Source of the DNA: Sympetrum striolatum
Taxonomy: Eukaryota; Arthropoda; Insecta; Odonata; Libellulidae
Length of the DNA stretch: 64,000 nt
Assembly: GCA_947579665.1 (NCBI GenBank)
Contig: OX388351.1
Coordinates: 58,722,939-58,786,938 of the forward strand
Direction of reading: 5' to 3'
Positions within the stretch are counted from its first letter, which is position 1, and each line of letters begins with the position of its first letter. Positions 37,701 through 50,290 of this stretch are shown piece after piece. The position numbers and the translations under genes are program-made. The notes under the pieces are model-generated. The model was not told where the DNA came from and ran no database searches. It saw nothing but the letters and a program-made list of their open reading frames with translations.

Positions 37701-39415
37701 AATTTCAAAAGAATCCCTGACAAGTTTATGGCTACCTTATGATTTCAGGAGCGAGTATGGAGATCAGGTTATGTGGAGACTTCAATTAACTTTTATCTTA
37801 GTTTAAAATATGCTTGTATGCAACGATTACCATGCTTGTCAAAAGGACAAGTGGTTCATAACCACAGATTTTACAGTATTTTCATTTATCTTGTCAATGT
37901 TATCGTAGTTTCTATAAGAAAATGCCAATATAAGACTTTCTAGGTAATATTTTTTCTTTTGGCGCTTGTTCCCTTTCGTAGGGCTTTATTTCTTACTTAA
38001 TTTTGTAATTAAATAAAGCCTGAAGACGAAAACATGGCAAATTACGAATTTTAGTGTTTAAGTAGGCCCTCTTCTGAATTATGTACGCAATCAATTTATT
38101 ATCTTATTGGAATATGCAGTAAATTCTTTTGTATTAGTTTCTCAATATATTTTTATGGAAGGTACTGAGAATAAAGTAATAAGTCTGTATCGGATATTTT
38201 CAAGCTCTACTTTGTGGAAGTCAGCCATACTAATTAAGATAAAAACACTTAGTTACTTTCTATAGGATGCAGGATGATTAAAATAGGATTGATATGAAGT
38301 GTTGTTACCGAATCATTTATTGATTGAGATGATTTACAAGACAGAAGCTCTAAAAGAAGGGGATTGGTTTGTCAAGAAACTTTCTATCGGCGTGTATATT
38401 TTATGAAAATAGAAATAATGCACCTTCCATTTCTTTTATCTCTGTTCTTCACGGCTTTAAATTGTGGAAGGCGAATGTAGCTTGGTGGTTCAAATCGCTT
38501 AAGGCTCCTCCGCATGACTGATACAAAAGTTGCTAAGGAATTAAAAAAAATTCAATATTTCTATTCTTTATTGAAAATTTACATGGATAATCCATACTTC
38601 GGACTATTCTGACTCAATGAGGAAAGGAATAGCTAATTAACTCACTCTTCATCTCGTCCAGTGAGATTCATTACCTCTCTAGTATAGCTAATGGAGATAC
38701 TGCTCAAACTAGCTTTTGGATCAATGCTTACGGTCAGAAAAATGTAAAATAGCAGCACGTGAGAATTTACGTTGTGTGAAAGAAAACTCCATTGCACAAC
38801 TACTATATTTTGTATGAAGACGATGTGTATGGGATTCCCCGATATCTACTCGTCATCGTTAACGTGATGGAGGTAGAAATAAAGGAATTGGGATGTTTCA
38901 TCGTTTCCCAGAAGAGGAATCGTTTTGCGGCCCACCCACGCACTCTCTCCCCTCAGACAGAAGCATTTCGTACATTACGTGCCAGTTTGCACGTGTAAAG
39001 TGAGGTGGCGTTGTTTTTGAAAGCACGCACCCCGTCCATCTTCATCCCTCTTATCTGAGTTGCACCTAGCGTGTTTGATTGAGATAACGAGACTGTATGC
39101 TTCTCGCTGATTGGTCAGAAAGGTGGCGGCTTATTATTCTTTGTCTCAGGAAGGAAAATAAAATTTATTATTTGACGTGGTTGAGTACCCTCGCTTTTCG
39201 TTGGTAACGAATGTGGAGGTGAAGCATTCATTACTTATCCAGTATGTCCTCTCTCTGTAGATGGTTATCCATCCCTATTCTTTTTTGTTGGTGGTATTGG
39301 AATGTTTGTGAAAATAAGTAATAAAAATCTGCTTACAGATATACTCTCCTTATTTAATAATACACATTCGTAAATTATTCTCCCATTTATCGGCAAATTG
39401 CTTTTAGTTATGCTT
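37701..39415. other. AT-rich stretch with hairpin and repeat pieces
   Basis: GGCTTTATTT (37,982) and AAATAAAGCC (38,011) form a 10-bp hairpin immediately followed by TGAAGACGAAAAC, another relative of the CTGAAGA...GAAAC motif. Bases 38,590-38,710 match the second half of the repeat at 24.7 kb. Short frames only. Confidence 0.4.
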
Positions 39416-39417
39416 GG

Positions 39418-39495
39418 ACTCCTGGATAGCCATGTGGGCAGCGAGTTTGGCTTCGGTGAAAGCGATCCCGGGTTCGATTGCCGGTAGAAGCCCAT
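39418..39495 (+). repeat. tRNA-derived SINE head
   Basis: A-box TAGCCATGTGG (39,427-39,437) and B-box GGTTCGATTGC (39,471-39,481) are spaced as in tRNA genes. The sequence after the B box (CGGTAGAAGCCCATGT) does not pair with the start, so it is a SINE head rather than a tRNA. The tail is not clearly delimited. Confidence 0.55.
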
Positions 39496-39986
39496 GTACG
39501 AAATAACTTAAGATGTCGAAGTACTTTTAGCGGTACTAGTACTATATATACACGTCATTTCGAGCCAGAAGTTTAGAAATATGTGAAGATATACACGACC
39601 TATATTACTATAATAGTTAAATCAATGCACCTATGAGTACGAAATGGTATCGAAGCGAAGCATTTTTCAAAAAATTATCCAGTAAGCTTTTATTAATTGC
39701 TCTGAAACGCTGGTTTGGAGAACTTGGAAGAAAAGAAATCGGGTTACAACTGCTGAATATATTGAAAACGTAATAGGTACTGTACATTCATTGTACTTGC
39801 AGTATACCCACAGCTACTTCGGACCGATCCCAGATTGATATAAAATTAGATAGTAATTATACCTGCCAATAGTCGGCATGCTATGAATGAAAGTAGATCA
39901 AAACTTCATATTATATATTTGAGATGAGAATTTTTTGGTTTTATTATTGATTTCTCGACATCTTCTTGTTGCAATTTCTTTCAGAC

Positions 39987-40970
39987 TAGTGATGGGGGAT
40001 TCCGATTCGATTTATCAGAAAATCGATTTTATCAATACGATTTACGATATTTTTGAATCGATTTTTTTAATCCGATTCAGATTCGATTTTATTACAACTG
40101 AATGATTTTTTTTCCGATTCGATTTTATTCTGATTGCGATGCAATTCAATGTGAATCGATTCATTTCAAGTATCGGATACCAGATGGCAGTACCGTAGTA
40201 TTCCGATTTGATACGAGTGCATTTAATCATTTGATTCGATGACAATACGATTCGTCTTTAAAAATCGGATACCAGATGGCAGTACCGTAGTATTCCAATT
40301 AATATGATTTGGACTATTTGGATTATATTAATTTCAAATATAGGATACGAGATGGCACTACTCGCAGTACCGCTGATTGTTGTTGCAGAAGCACTAGCCA
40401 TGACAATTATGTTATGGTATTTAACCTAAAATGCTATTTAAAGGAACATTATAAATGAATTTACGTTATTCAGTATTGATACTAGATTCGTCAATATAAA
40501 TGGTTTTAACACAATGTTTGAAAGTAGATGACGAACATGATGTATATCCTTCGCATCCAATTCCTGGAACTCTCATGCAGTCCTTCATGTTAATCTATAA
40601 AGATACATAGTTTTTAAGTATTATCTGTTGTTATTTCCTTTCTTCCTTTTAACGATATGTAAATGTTCATCTGTAATAGATTTTCACTGTATTAATTAGG
40701 ACTTTTCATACTAGTAATTTGCGGCAGTAATACATATCCCAAATCGCGGTTCAAGAATTCTCTTCACGTGACTTCAATATCCAATAGAATTCCAGGAATT
40801 CGATACCAATATTATCACGATATGAATACGATTCTGATTTCATTCCGATTCCGATACTAGACGATTAGAATCGATTACAGCAATACGATTTTTAAAGTGA
40901 ATCGATTCATGGAAACCAATTCGAATCGATTTCGCTGAATCGATTCCCTGCTCCGAATCGCCCATCTCTA
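39987..40970. mobile_element. non-autonomous hAT-type DNA transposon, complete with 8-bp target duplication
   Basis: The left end TAGTGATGGGGGATTC and the right end (minus strand) TAGAGATGGGCGATTC form imperfect 16-bp terminal inverted repeats. Both ends are directly flanked by TTTCAGAC (39,979-39,986 and 40,971-40,978), a perfect 8-bp duplication, the length typical of hAT elements, as is the TAGnGATGGGC-type end. The interior (984 bp) has many AATCGATT subterminal motifs near both ends and no transposase. Three diverged copies of a GGATACCAGATGGCAGTACC block lie at 40,171, 40,263 and 40,339. The exact target duplication implies a fairly recent insertion. Confidence 0.85.
40171..40375 (+). 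repeat. internal direct repeats within the hAT-type element
   Basis: TATCGGATACCAGATGGCAG followed by TACCGTAGTATTCC occurs at 40,171 and 40,263 almost unchanged. A weaker version (TAGGATACGAGATGGCACTA) is at 40,339. The spacing is about 90 and 76 bp. Confidence 0.75.
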
Positions 40971-40978
40971 TTTCAGAC

Positions 40979-42580
40979 CAATATTTCTGGTGTTTGTGTA
41001 GATGATTTTAAATAACTATCAACTCTTATTGCTGAAGATTCCCTTTGGAGAATTACAAATCGAATCCACGGTTGTATTTTGTTCTTACCTTTCTTTTCCC
41101 GTTCCATTTCTTGAGTAGGTCTGTAAGGGATTTAACATTTGCAACAGTTTAATTGTCTGATACCCAAATAGGAAAATATCGCCTGAAAATCGGACTGCTT
41201 CTCAATAGCAAAAGTATAGAACTAGATTCAACCTTCGCCGAACATTCTTCTTTACCATCAACTCCTCATTCACATTCATGAATTTTAATATAAATTTTGA
41301 CTCTTCATTTCCATCCTACATACCATGTGCTCAAGTCTTATATTCCCATCGAGTTTAATTCTTTCTCGCCTGAATTCTTGAAAAATAGGTAAATAATTCA
41401 TGAAGTGCAATTTTTCGAACGAATGCCCCTTATCTGCAAGGCGCGGAAATTCTGAGAATAACTTCTCACTATTAAACTTAAAGTTGTCCAATCAGTCGTC
41501 GTCGTCGTTCACCAAGGACTTCTTTAGAAGAAAAACCTATTTTCCTTATCTTTTCGCCAACCGACTAAAAGTAGCTACCCCAATATCAAGTTTTTCAATT
41601 TGATTACATCCGTCGGAAAAATTGAATACTTGGCTGATTCTGCTGTTGCAACTACAGGCAAATTAGGCATCTCTTGCTGACTTTCCTGATAATGATTTCC
41701 TTTGTTTCATTGTACAACCAATTTTGATCTTTTCATCAAGACCCCTATGTACCTCAGCAATATGATGTTCGACATTTTTTTTATTTTAGATTTTGCATTA
41801 TATATTATAGGATTGTAATTAAAACAAAATATTTTAATAGCATATAAATATCCTCGCATATTCCATTCTCTGACTTTATATTGATTCTACTACTTTATGG
41901 GTTTTTCTGATGCAAATGTTCTGCATAGGAAATATCAAAGCAAACTTCTACTTATATTTTTCGTATTTCGGATCAATGTTGAATCCTAAGTCAACTTTTT
42001 TTGAATATTCATAGCTAAATAAAAAAGTCTCATGCAATTTGCTCAACTCTCTTAAATCCTGGTTACATTCAGAAGAAAAATGAATAACTATTATGATATT
42101 CGTGATTTTATATTTTATTATAATTTTACGATATAATTAGATCTATATTTCATGATTTTCTTCTATTTTTTAGAATTAATACCTAATTGTAATTTAATTT
42201 TACTTAAAATTTTACTGCGGGTGCTCTTTTAAGTTTCCTGGGAAGAATACTCTTCGTAAAATTAATAATAATCTTCTTTTATAGAGATGATTCAGACTTA
42301 TATTTCGTAGAAATATTTCAACGAAAAAGAAGTCCGAATCATCAGGACAAGAAAATTACATATTTAGACTGATAGACATACTTCTCAAAGTTTCTCCATG
42401 TAAACCAAAACCTCTTAACGTAAACTTTGACCGTTTCGATGTAGCCTTTGACACGAGTGTCGGGTTAAATGTTGCAGTATCCAAATAGTGCTATTTATTC
42501 AATTACCTATGAAGCGTATTGGCATATATTCTTGACCTGATGAATAAGTTCATTAGCGATAAGGTGTGCTCTCCTTGGCA
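40979..42580. other. AT-rich stretch, no gene seen
   Basis: Antisense-overlapping frames of 68 (-) and 67 (+) codons near 41.4 kb lack domains. A GTCGTCGTCGTC run is at 41,497. The bases directly after the hAT element (CAGACCAATATTTCTGGTGT) recur at 43,856, hinting that the transposon landed in a member of an older repeat. Confidence 0.4.
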
Positions 42581-43060
42581 GCTCACGTGTGTGTCTCAAT
42601 AAAGTTTTCATGGAGATCTCCAAATTCAAACTCGTATTCTTTCCTGATTTCCATTCCGGGCTTTCGTTCCTCGACGCAGCACGAATAAAAGAGGATTAAT
42701 TTTTCACGTCCAAGAAGACCTACAGCTCAAGTCTTCGAATCTATTCTCCTCATCCGATATTTTTTCTTTCTCATTCCCTCTTACATCATTTTCTTTCCCA
42801 TGGCCTTACAATCCTAGGTCCGCCAATTACCAAGGCAAATATTAGCTGCCTCACTCATTAAACTCACCTCTGCTCCACTTTCTGACTCTTTATTCGTTTC
42901 GCAAGTGATTCACAGATCTCTTCTTCGCCTCCGTCCCTCCAGCTATTTCCATGCGGACCGTGCCGCTTTTTTATGAAAATAGCGCCTTTTTCCTTCTTGG
43001 GAAGTTAGGAGAGTTTCCTTTAAATAAAAAAGGAGCCGCCGAATCATCCAATGGATTTGC
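42581..43060. other. slightly GC-richer unique block
   Basis: Pyrimidine-rich with scattered CpG and no open frame above 60 codons. Possibly regulatory, nothing diagnostic. Confidence 0.25.
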
Positions 43061-44510
43061 TGTGCAAATATATGCGCGAATATTTTTGGGCAGCTCTTTT
43101 AGAGCCAGTTAATTTCTTCCGCAACTTAAATTTTCTTCTCAGAAATCTTGTATTCGTAACCTGCTGGTGATGACTGTAATCATGGCATTTGGGAATCCTG
43201 AGATCCTTTCTCCGAAATTCTAACGACCGGTGCAAGAAATTTTTGAAAAATGCTCATGAATGAAAAAGTATTCATCGTCTTTTGAAATTACGGTCATTAG
43301 ATGTTAAAATTCAACGAGTAGATAAGCAAGGTAGACTTTAATTTTTATTTACAATTAATAGGAGTTGGCTGCGAGAATACATCGACTCGATATCTGGTTT
43401 CTCTACTTTTTCCTGTTCACTTTTATATTGCGTTTCTATACTTATATAAGGATGATAAATTCACCACAATTTTTCTTTTTTTACTATAAGAAATTAACGT
43501 GGATAAAATATGTTATTTATTTTTCGTTATCTTTACCTACAGAAATGAAAATGTGAGTTTACATTTCGGATACCCTGCTTTCTGCCTGTGAGGGTATCTG
43601 CAAACGTCAGGACGTATTTAATTCGCACGGTAAGTGCGGACATCTTTTGATAGCCTTTATTTGGTATCATTGTCGCTGACTTACCCCCAAAATCAAATTG
43701 AGCAGCGCCATATTCTTTGGTTAAGATGACTTCATTTAGTTTGCACTTTCTGTCTCACGAGTTACTTCATTTCGCGAGCAGATTTATCAACGGTTCGTTT
43801 TGTTGCCCAGCGAATCTTCTGATGTGAAAAATATATTTCATGTTTGAGAAATTCAGACCAATATTCTGGTGTATGGAGGTTTCATCTAGGTTATGTTGTA
43901 CTAGAATAAACTTCGCACGATAAGGCGCGCGCATTTAATAATCTTAGAAATCCATGGTATTAGGAAAGCCAATTGTCTTCCATTTTCCAGACTGGAAGAA
44001 TATTCGCCTTAAACTAGAAATAGAACTTTGAGTTTTCCACTCTCAGTAACTTATTGGAATTATTCCTCGACAAACATACCTCTATAGACAGGACTCACCT
44101 ATGTTAAGGCGATGAAGCTAATTTTGAGAAGTAGGTACCCACTGCTTAGAAGCTTTTTAACGGTAGCTAACTTTCGCTATATAAGAAATTGAGGTACGTA
44201 TAACGTCTCTTACATTTGGAATGTTAGAATTAGAAAAAAACTGAATGATGGTTGTCAATTAATTTTTTCTACAACGAATATCAGGAAATAAAATAACGAT
44301 TAGCTATTTTATGAAGGGTTATTTTGCATATAAAATTAAAATACCTATACGTCTTTAAATTTCCCACCTTATTTCCAAAAGATTTGCTTTTTCATTCTAG
44401 AAGCAGCAATTGAAAAATTTCTCAACCAGACGTGAATGACTGAAAGAAAAGTATTCTATATTATTTTATCTAATAATATTCATATTCTGAACATTCCGAT
44501 CGCCATTTTG
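43061..44510. other. AT-rich stretch, no gene seen
   Basis: Short frames only. The CAGACCAATATTCTGGTGT match to 40,974 lies at 43,856. Confidence 0.4.
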
Positions 44511-45310
44511 TAGATATTTCACACTAAATCCTGTACATTCTTTGCCGCATCTCCGTATTTCTCCTATCTTTCTTCGATGTCAACAACGCCAGCCGAATCC
44601 ATCTAATCTTTTGGCACCTTTCCTGCATCCACACTCACTCGCCGCGCTCTTCTCCAAATCATATTTCCTTCATTTCCGACCCTCGCACACAAATAATCAG
44701 CTCTCCTCTCTTTTCCAAACCGTACCGAAAAACTCTGACCAAATTCCTCCACTTGGCCCTCGCCCCTGCATTATTCCATTCATTTTCCTTCTCTCCGTGT
44801 ATCTCGCCCCTCTCGGATACACACGGAAAATGGCCGTAACAATAAAAAATGAAACCGGGTACGGAATGAGGCCGCCCGATATGTTTCAGCGCTAGGCTCT
44901 GTTAGGGGAGGGGGCTTCAAAGGGAGGTCGCCAGGGGAGGGCCCAATGACGTAAGAAGAAGTGGGCTGATACGGAGAAAATTTCGCGCTTTTATCTCTCG
45001 TAATTTTTTTTAAACCGTGCGAAAGAAAAGAATATGGAGAAGATACGGCCAATGAAAATAAACGCCTCCTCGCGAACTCGGAAGGTCCCTATCCAGCGAG
45101 TCCAAACTATCTCCTCTGCTCTCAAAACTGGAAAAATCTCTCTCTTTTCGTGTTCGTTATGACCTCTCTCTCTTACTCCAAAGCGATCGTTTCCCGAGAG
45201 AATATTTGTGTCATGCCATTCCTATCTTAGTACTGAAATGTCGCCTTGTATAAGAGTGGAGTTTGTTCCCTTTTTTGCTTCGTGCTCATTCTTTTCTTAA
45301 ATTAGTGCGG
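44511..45310. other. C/T-rich and CpG-containing block
   Basis: The 117-codon plus frame (44,542-44,895) and the 90-codon minus frame (45,052-44,780) overlap antisense. Both derive from C/T-rich composition. No domain is seen. Confidence 0.3.
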
Positions 45311-48300
45311 GGTGATGGCAAGTTGTAAGCCGGGTTACACTAAAAAACTATACATACCAATCAAGACGTTTTTCACCAGAATCAACATGCGTTTGCAGTA
45401 TGAAACAAGTTGGCCCGCAGAGGAAATTGAGGTTTAGGCTGAAGCTAATTATACATATTTTCCTCAAGATTAAGCTTTGTTCCTTGAAAAATACAAATGC
45501 TTTTGGAAAAATCCAAAGATGGTTTTAGCACAGTGTTTTTTGTCTAATTTCTTTGTATTTTATACATTAATAGAATATTGTATTTTTCTACAGTGTTTAT
45601 TAGGGCGGTAGGTGCTTATATAGGTATTACTATAGGTAACTACTTCTACCATCCCCTTCTTAAAATAGTCTTTCACAAAATTATACTAGAATATATTGAT
45701 TATATTTGATACATGTTTATACTCACAGTATGAGTATATATTCCCCATTCTTTATCTCTATTTATATCAGCTGCAGATAATTTACTATTTATTTTCCACA
45801 TCCACTCCAACGATCAATGATGTTATTTGTGATTTCCTCCCAATAATCATACGTTACATAATGATTAATTATTGGTAAACAAGAGTTTCAAAAATAGGAG
45901 CAGCGGGATATGTGGGACACGCTGAAGATAGCCCATCTTGCCAAACTTCTCTAACTTTGGATTATAATTTAAAGTTTCGGAAATTTTAATATTCTTCAAC
46001 AAGAGAAAGAGAGCTTAAATTAGGGACCCGCCATTGGTTTGCGTATAGAATTGACTTCCTTACATGGCTATCCAGCGAAAAAGTGGGGCAACCCTTTTAT
46101 AGACCTTTGACCAACAAATTTTTCGGTAGCTCCAACTCTTCGTAAGCAGGTCGGGCCTACCAATTGTCGAATATATTTCAATCCTACCTGTGCCTTTAAA
46201 GTAGACTTCAAGATTGCATGCAATTAAATTTTCGCAGTAAAATCATATTTTATACTATAATATTTATGAAATGCATAAAATCGCTCGATATGAAAGATAT
46301 TTACGAGTTTGTTACTACAAAAGTTATAATTTACTATATATTATCAAACTAATCTTACATTACAATAAGTGTTTAATTATCTTAATTTCTTGCTGTTTAT
46401 ATTTTGGTTGGTCGAGTTACATAACTCCGCAAGAATTTTTTTTTAATCTTCATCCTCAATAAATGTTAATAAATATGAACTGTCTTAATTGATTGATGAC
46501 ATTTGGGTATATAAACAATGAGATCGGGTTAATAAATTGTAAAAGAACCGTTAATTCATAATTTTTCTCAAAAATATCTTAATTGGAAAGTACTTGAAAA
46601 ATATAATTTCGATATTATCAACTAATTGGGAAATAATATTATAGAAATTCAATTTTCAATCGGAAAAAATATTTTTTACGGCATTAGTAGTAAAATGAGT
46701 AAGAGCATTCATTAATCACAACAGATAGGCATAAATTTAAATCACTCTCCCAATTACTCAACGTCATCTTATTAAACATGAATGTATTTGGGTCAAACAG
46801 TACAATACCGTCATAAAAAAATCTATTAGAACTGTTAATTATGATGGTCGCCATTATAAATACCAAGGCGTGATTATATAAACATCCACAGCTGATTAAA
46901 GAAATTCAATTACACTAAATGCTTTTTCTTTAAGACCAGAATGTTTCTTTATTCCCGAAATGCAATTGATACGGTGTTAAACAGAGAATCCTTACATGCT
47001 ATGCACTCATAATGAAATAGAAAACGCACATTAGAAAAATGCTCAAAAGAGGTCCACCATTATACCCAATTTTGACGGGCAGTTAACAACATGTTTCTTT
47101 TTATTTCTCATATGTCAACTTACGGGGGTCCAACATGACATGACAAGTCTACATATGACACAGCATTACAAATCAAAGGAATGTCACTCGATCAGCCGTG
47201 AATGAAGGAATTTCTTTCATTGCAATTTCTTATTGGGAATATATGGGATTTTAGGTATGCAAACAAATAACTTTGCTGCATTTACCACATATGCGAATTT
47301 AAATTAAAAACAACCAGCTGCACTTTACTTGCTGAACGTGTTATATAAGTCAGTACAGTATTCCACATCTTATTTAGCAAACATGTAATCTTGAAGAAGC
47401 AATGATGGAGGTATCCATGTTTATCCATAAGGATAGCTAACTTCATGCTAATTGCTGTTGGCGTTGATTTAGAAATACTCAATTGTAAGGGAGTCTTCTC
47501 CAAAGCTATAAAATGTTCATGACCGTTTCGTAAAAATGTATTTAATTGAATCTCTTGCAGATGTAGCACAAGTTTCGATTACTTGCCACGGAGCATAAGA
47601 ATAGAAATTGTCTGAAATAATAATATTTTGCTAGTGACGAATCATATTTAAGTTGTCTAAAAGAATCGGCGATTTAATCTTGATATAACTGTTAAACGTT
47701 CTTTGCGTCTATTTTTTGCTTTTTAATTAATTGAAAATCGAAACAGCTTTTGATACATTTGCTGCCCTTTATCATCGTATTTTATTGATTCACAATCATT
47801 TTTAAGATTACGTAACTTCTTAGCTTACCAGAGTGGTAGAGAGAAATTATCGCTTAAGTTTCTATTAATTCTATTCTTAAGACTGCATGCAATTCCCCTC
47901 TGAGTCACCATTCTAGTGCAGACTCAGCAGATTTCCGCAAGTGTCCTATGAATACATTAATATTGATCCTCATGTTTCCATTTGCGGCTTTATCTTCAAG
48001 CGGTACGTTTTTCAGAGAAATCCGCGGAATTGATAATGTCCCTAATACACGTTAATTCATTGCGCCTCTCAGCATTTTTCTCTGCAAATCCAAGATGAAT
48101 TTTCGTCTGCGGTGGCAGGAGAGCGTTCAGGTTTATATTTTCCTCGGATTGTATTCGTAATTGAATCTCAAAACATGGGACAGTGTTGCAGCATTTCTCC
48201 AAGATTTATACAATTGCAAGCAGATTTTATTTGCGACGTAAATACTTAACCAAGAGTATACATTCAAACGTGTGAGAATACATAATTATATAGGTTGATT

Positions 48301-48920
48301 ATTTTGTAGATTGAATTCACTCATTATAACACTTAAGTGAAGTACCAACAAAATAATCGAACGGTGTGGTCGTAGCTACATAAGATTGAGGGGCTTTGAA
48401 TTACTGCACTTGGCAACAACGGATGGCCGAGCGATAGGATGGCTCTTATCGTGAGGTCCCAGAGAATGCAATACCAGTGATTCCTGGGACTGTTTTGGTA
48501 TATAGTAAGGGTATTCTGAAAAGAGCAGTGGCAGTAGGTTAGAGACGGTTTCCTCTTTACTCGTTACGAGGAGACCCAAAATTATCCAACTTCTCACAAT
48601 TACAGGCACCCTTGAATATTGACGACGAAAAAAATGATATATTAACTTTTATTGTTAAATAGATGTATGAATTATTTTAAATAGGTCAGAACTATAAAAA
48701 AATTATAGAGCCTCATTTTGTAAGAACCATGTCTTAAACCGCCGTTTGAAGCAGTTAAAAGAGTACGTCATATTTTAAAATGTATGAGAATTGCGAGTTT
48801 GCTGAAACATATTTCCATAAATAAACTACTATATTAAAATATTTACGCTACGATTATCTGAAGAAAATCGCAATCACGCAAGGCATATCGGAAACTCAAC
48901 GTTCAGTGTTTCTCAATTTT
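45311..48920. other. AT-rich stretch, no gene seen
   Basis: About 3.6 kb of A/T-biased sequence with only short frames (up to 95 codons at 47,569-47,282, no domain). At 48,420-48,480 GGATGGCCGAGCGATAGGAT looks like a tRNA-type A box, but no B box follows, so a SINE is not called. Confidence 0.4.
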
Positions 48921-48924
48921 ATCT

Positions 48925-49050
48925 GCAATAGTGTTGTTATGAGTGATTCGACAGTGAAGGTATCACACGATTTGTCCCATCGGGAATCGAATCCTGAACC
49001 GCCTTCAACCAAGTCAAATGTGCTACACAATTGGCTAACCGGGGCCTCAA
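48925..49050 (-). repeat. tRNA-derived SINE head
   Basis: Read on the minus strand: GCCCCGGTTAGCCAATTGTG (A-box region), then GGTTCAGGATTCGATTCCCG (B-box region, 48,975-48,995), the usual spacing for a tRNA-like head. The body downstream is diverged from the SINE at 12.2 kb, so it may be another subfamily. Confidence 0.5.
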
Positions 49051-49060
49051 TCTATATTGG

Positions 49061-49678
49061 CATTAAAATCCCTCGAGTGCTCCGTTCTGACTGGCCCTAT
49101 CATTACATTTACAATCATGTCAAACACCACTTAATCGTTTTGAGGAATACCATAATGCCTGGCCTGCAGGATGTATCTCAACACACTTCAAAAATAATAG
49201 CCATTGCGTGATATTGCGAGACGTTACAGCCAGTTAGTTTCAATATTCATCTACTAGAATTCACAATACGTATTTGTCAGAATTTAAAATAGTTATAAAG
49301 GTTCATTATGTAGGAAACCAACCATTTCCTTCAATTGCGGTATCAAGAGTACAATTCATTCAAGCGAATTTTCTGCGAATCTTTCCTCTGCGAATATTTT
49401 CTATGGTTACTATTAGTATAATGTTGGATGAGTCTCCTATCGTTCCCGACTTTAACCGTGCTTCTAAAGTGACTCACTTGCGTTGAAAATTCATTTCCAA
49501 ATATTGTGAAATATTTCGACATATATTCATCTGAATTGCAAAAAAACGAAGTGAAACTAAAAGATCAACATAAATTTAGGTGCCTTTACGTAAAATAGTG
49601 TGTTAAAACTTTAACATTAGCTCCGCTTGCATTTTTGTATCCAACGCACTATGTATTGAGAAAAATAAATTCCTAGTA
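49061..49678. other. AT-rich stretch, no gene seen
   Basis: A 70-codon plus-strand frame without domain. No repeat until the minisatellite. Confidence 0.4.
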
Positions 49679-50290
49679 CTGCGACGACTTGCACCCTGGC
49701 ACCCTCTACCCGCGACGACCTCCCGCCTGACCCCCTCTCCCCGCGACGACCTCCCGCCTGACCCCCTCTCCCCGCGACGACCTCCCGCCTGACCCCCTCT
49801 CCCCGCGACGACCTCCCGCCTGAACCCCTCTCCCCGCGACGACCTCCCGCCTGACCCCCTCTCCCCGCGACGACCTCCCCCCTGACCCCCTCTCCCCGCG
49901 ACGACCTCCCCCCTGACCCCCTCTCCCCGCGACGACCTCCCCCCTGACCCCCTCTCACCGCGACGACCTCCCCCCTGACCCCCTCTCCCCGCGACGACCT
50001 CCCCCTGACCCCCTCTCCCCGCGACGACCTCCCCCTGACCCCCTCTCACCGCGACGACCTCCCCCCTGACCCCCTCTCACCGCGACGACCTCCCCCCTGA
50101 CCCCCTCTCCCCGCGACGACCTCCCCCCTGATCCCTCTCACCGCGACGACCTCCCCCCTGACCACCTCTCCCCGCGACGACCTCCCCCCTGACCCCCTCT
50201 CCCCGCGACGATCTCCCCCCTAGAACCCTCTCCCCGCGACGACCTCCCCCCTGGCACCCTCTCCCCGGGACGACCTTCCCCTGGGACACT
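49679..50290. repeat. GC-rich minisatellite, 31-bp unit, about 20 copies
   Basis: The unit GCGACGACCTCCCCCCTGAC, then CCCCTCTCCCC, repeats about every 31 bp, with CCCGCC or CCCCCC variants in separate runs and a few 30-bp units. Because 31 is not a multiple of three, minus-strand translation cycles through all three frames. That gives apparent Gly/Arg-rich frames of 70-148 codons that I do not treat as genes. The array is extremely C-rich on the plus strand within very AT-rich flanks. Confidence 0.95.

Noticed and set aside
48411..48500. SINE with Leu-tRNA-like head (GGATGGCCGAGCG)
   Set aside because: No B box at the expected distance and no SINE body. An A-box-like match alone is too weak.
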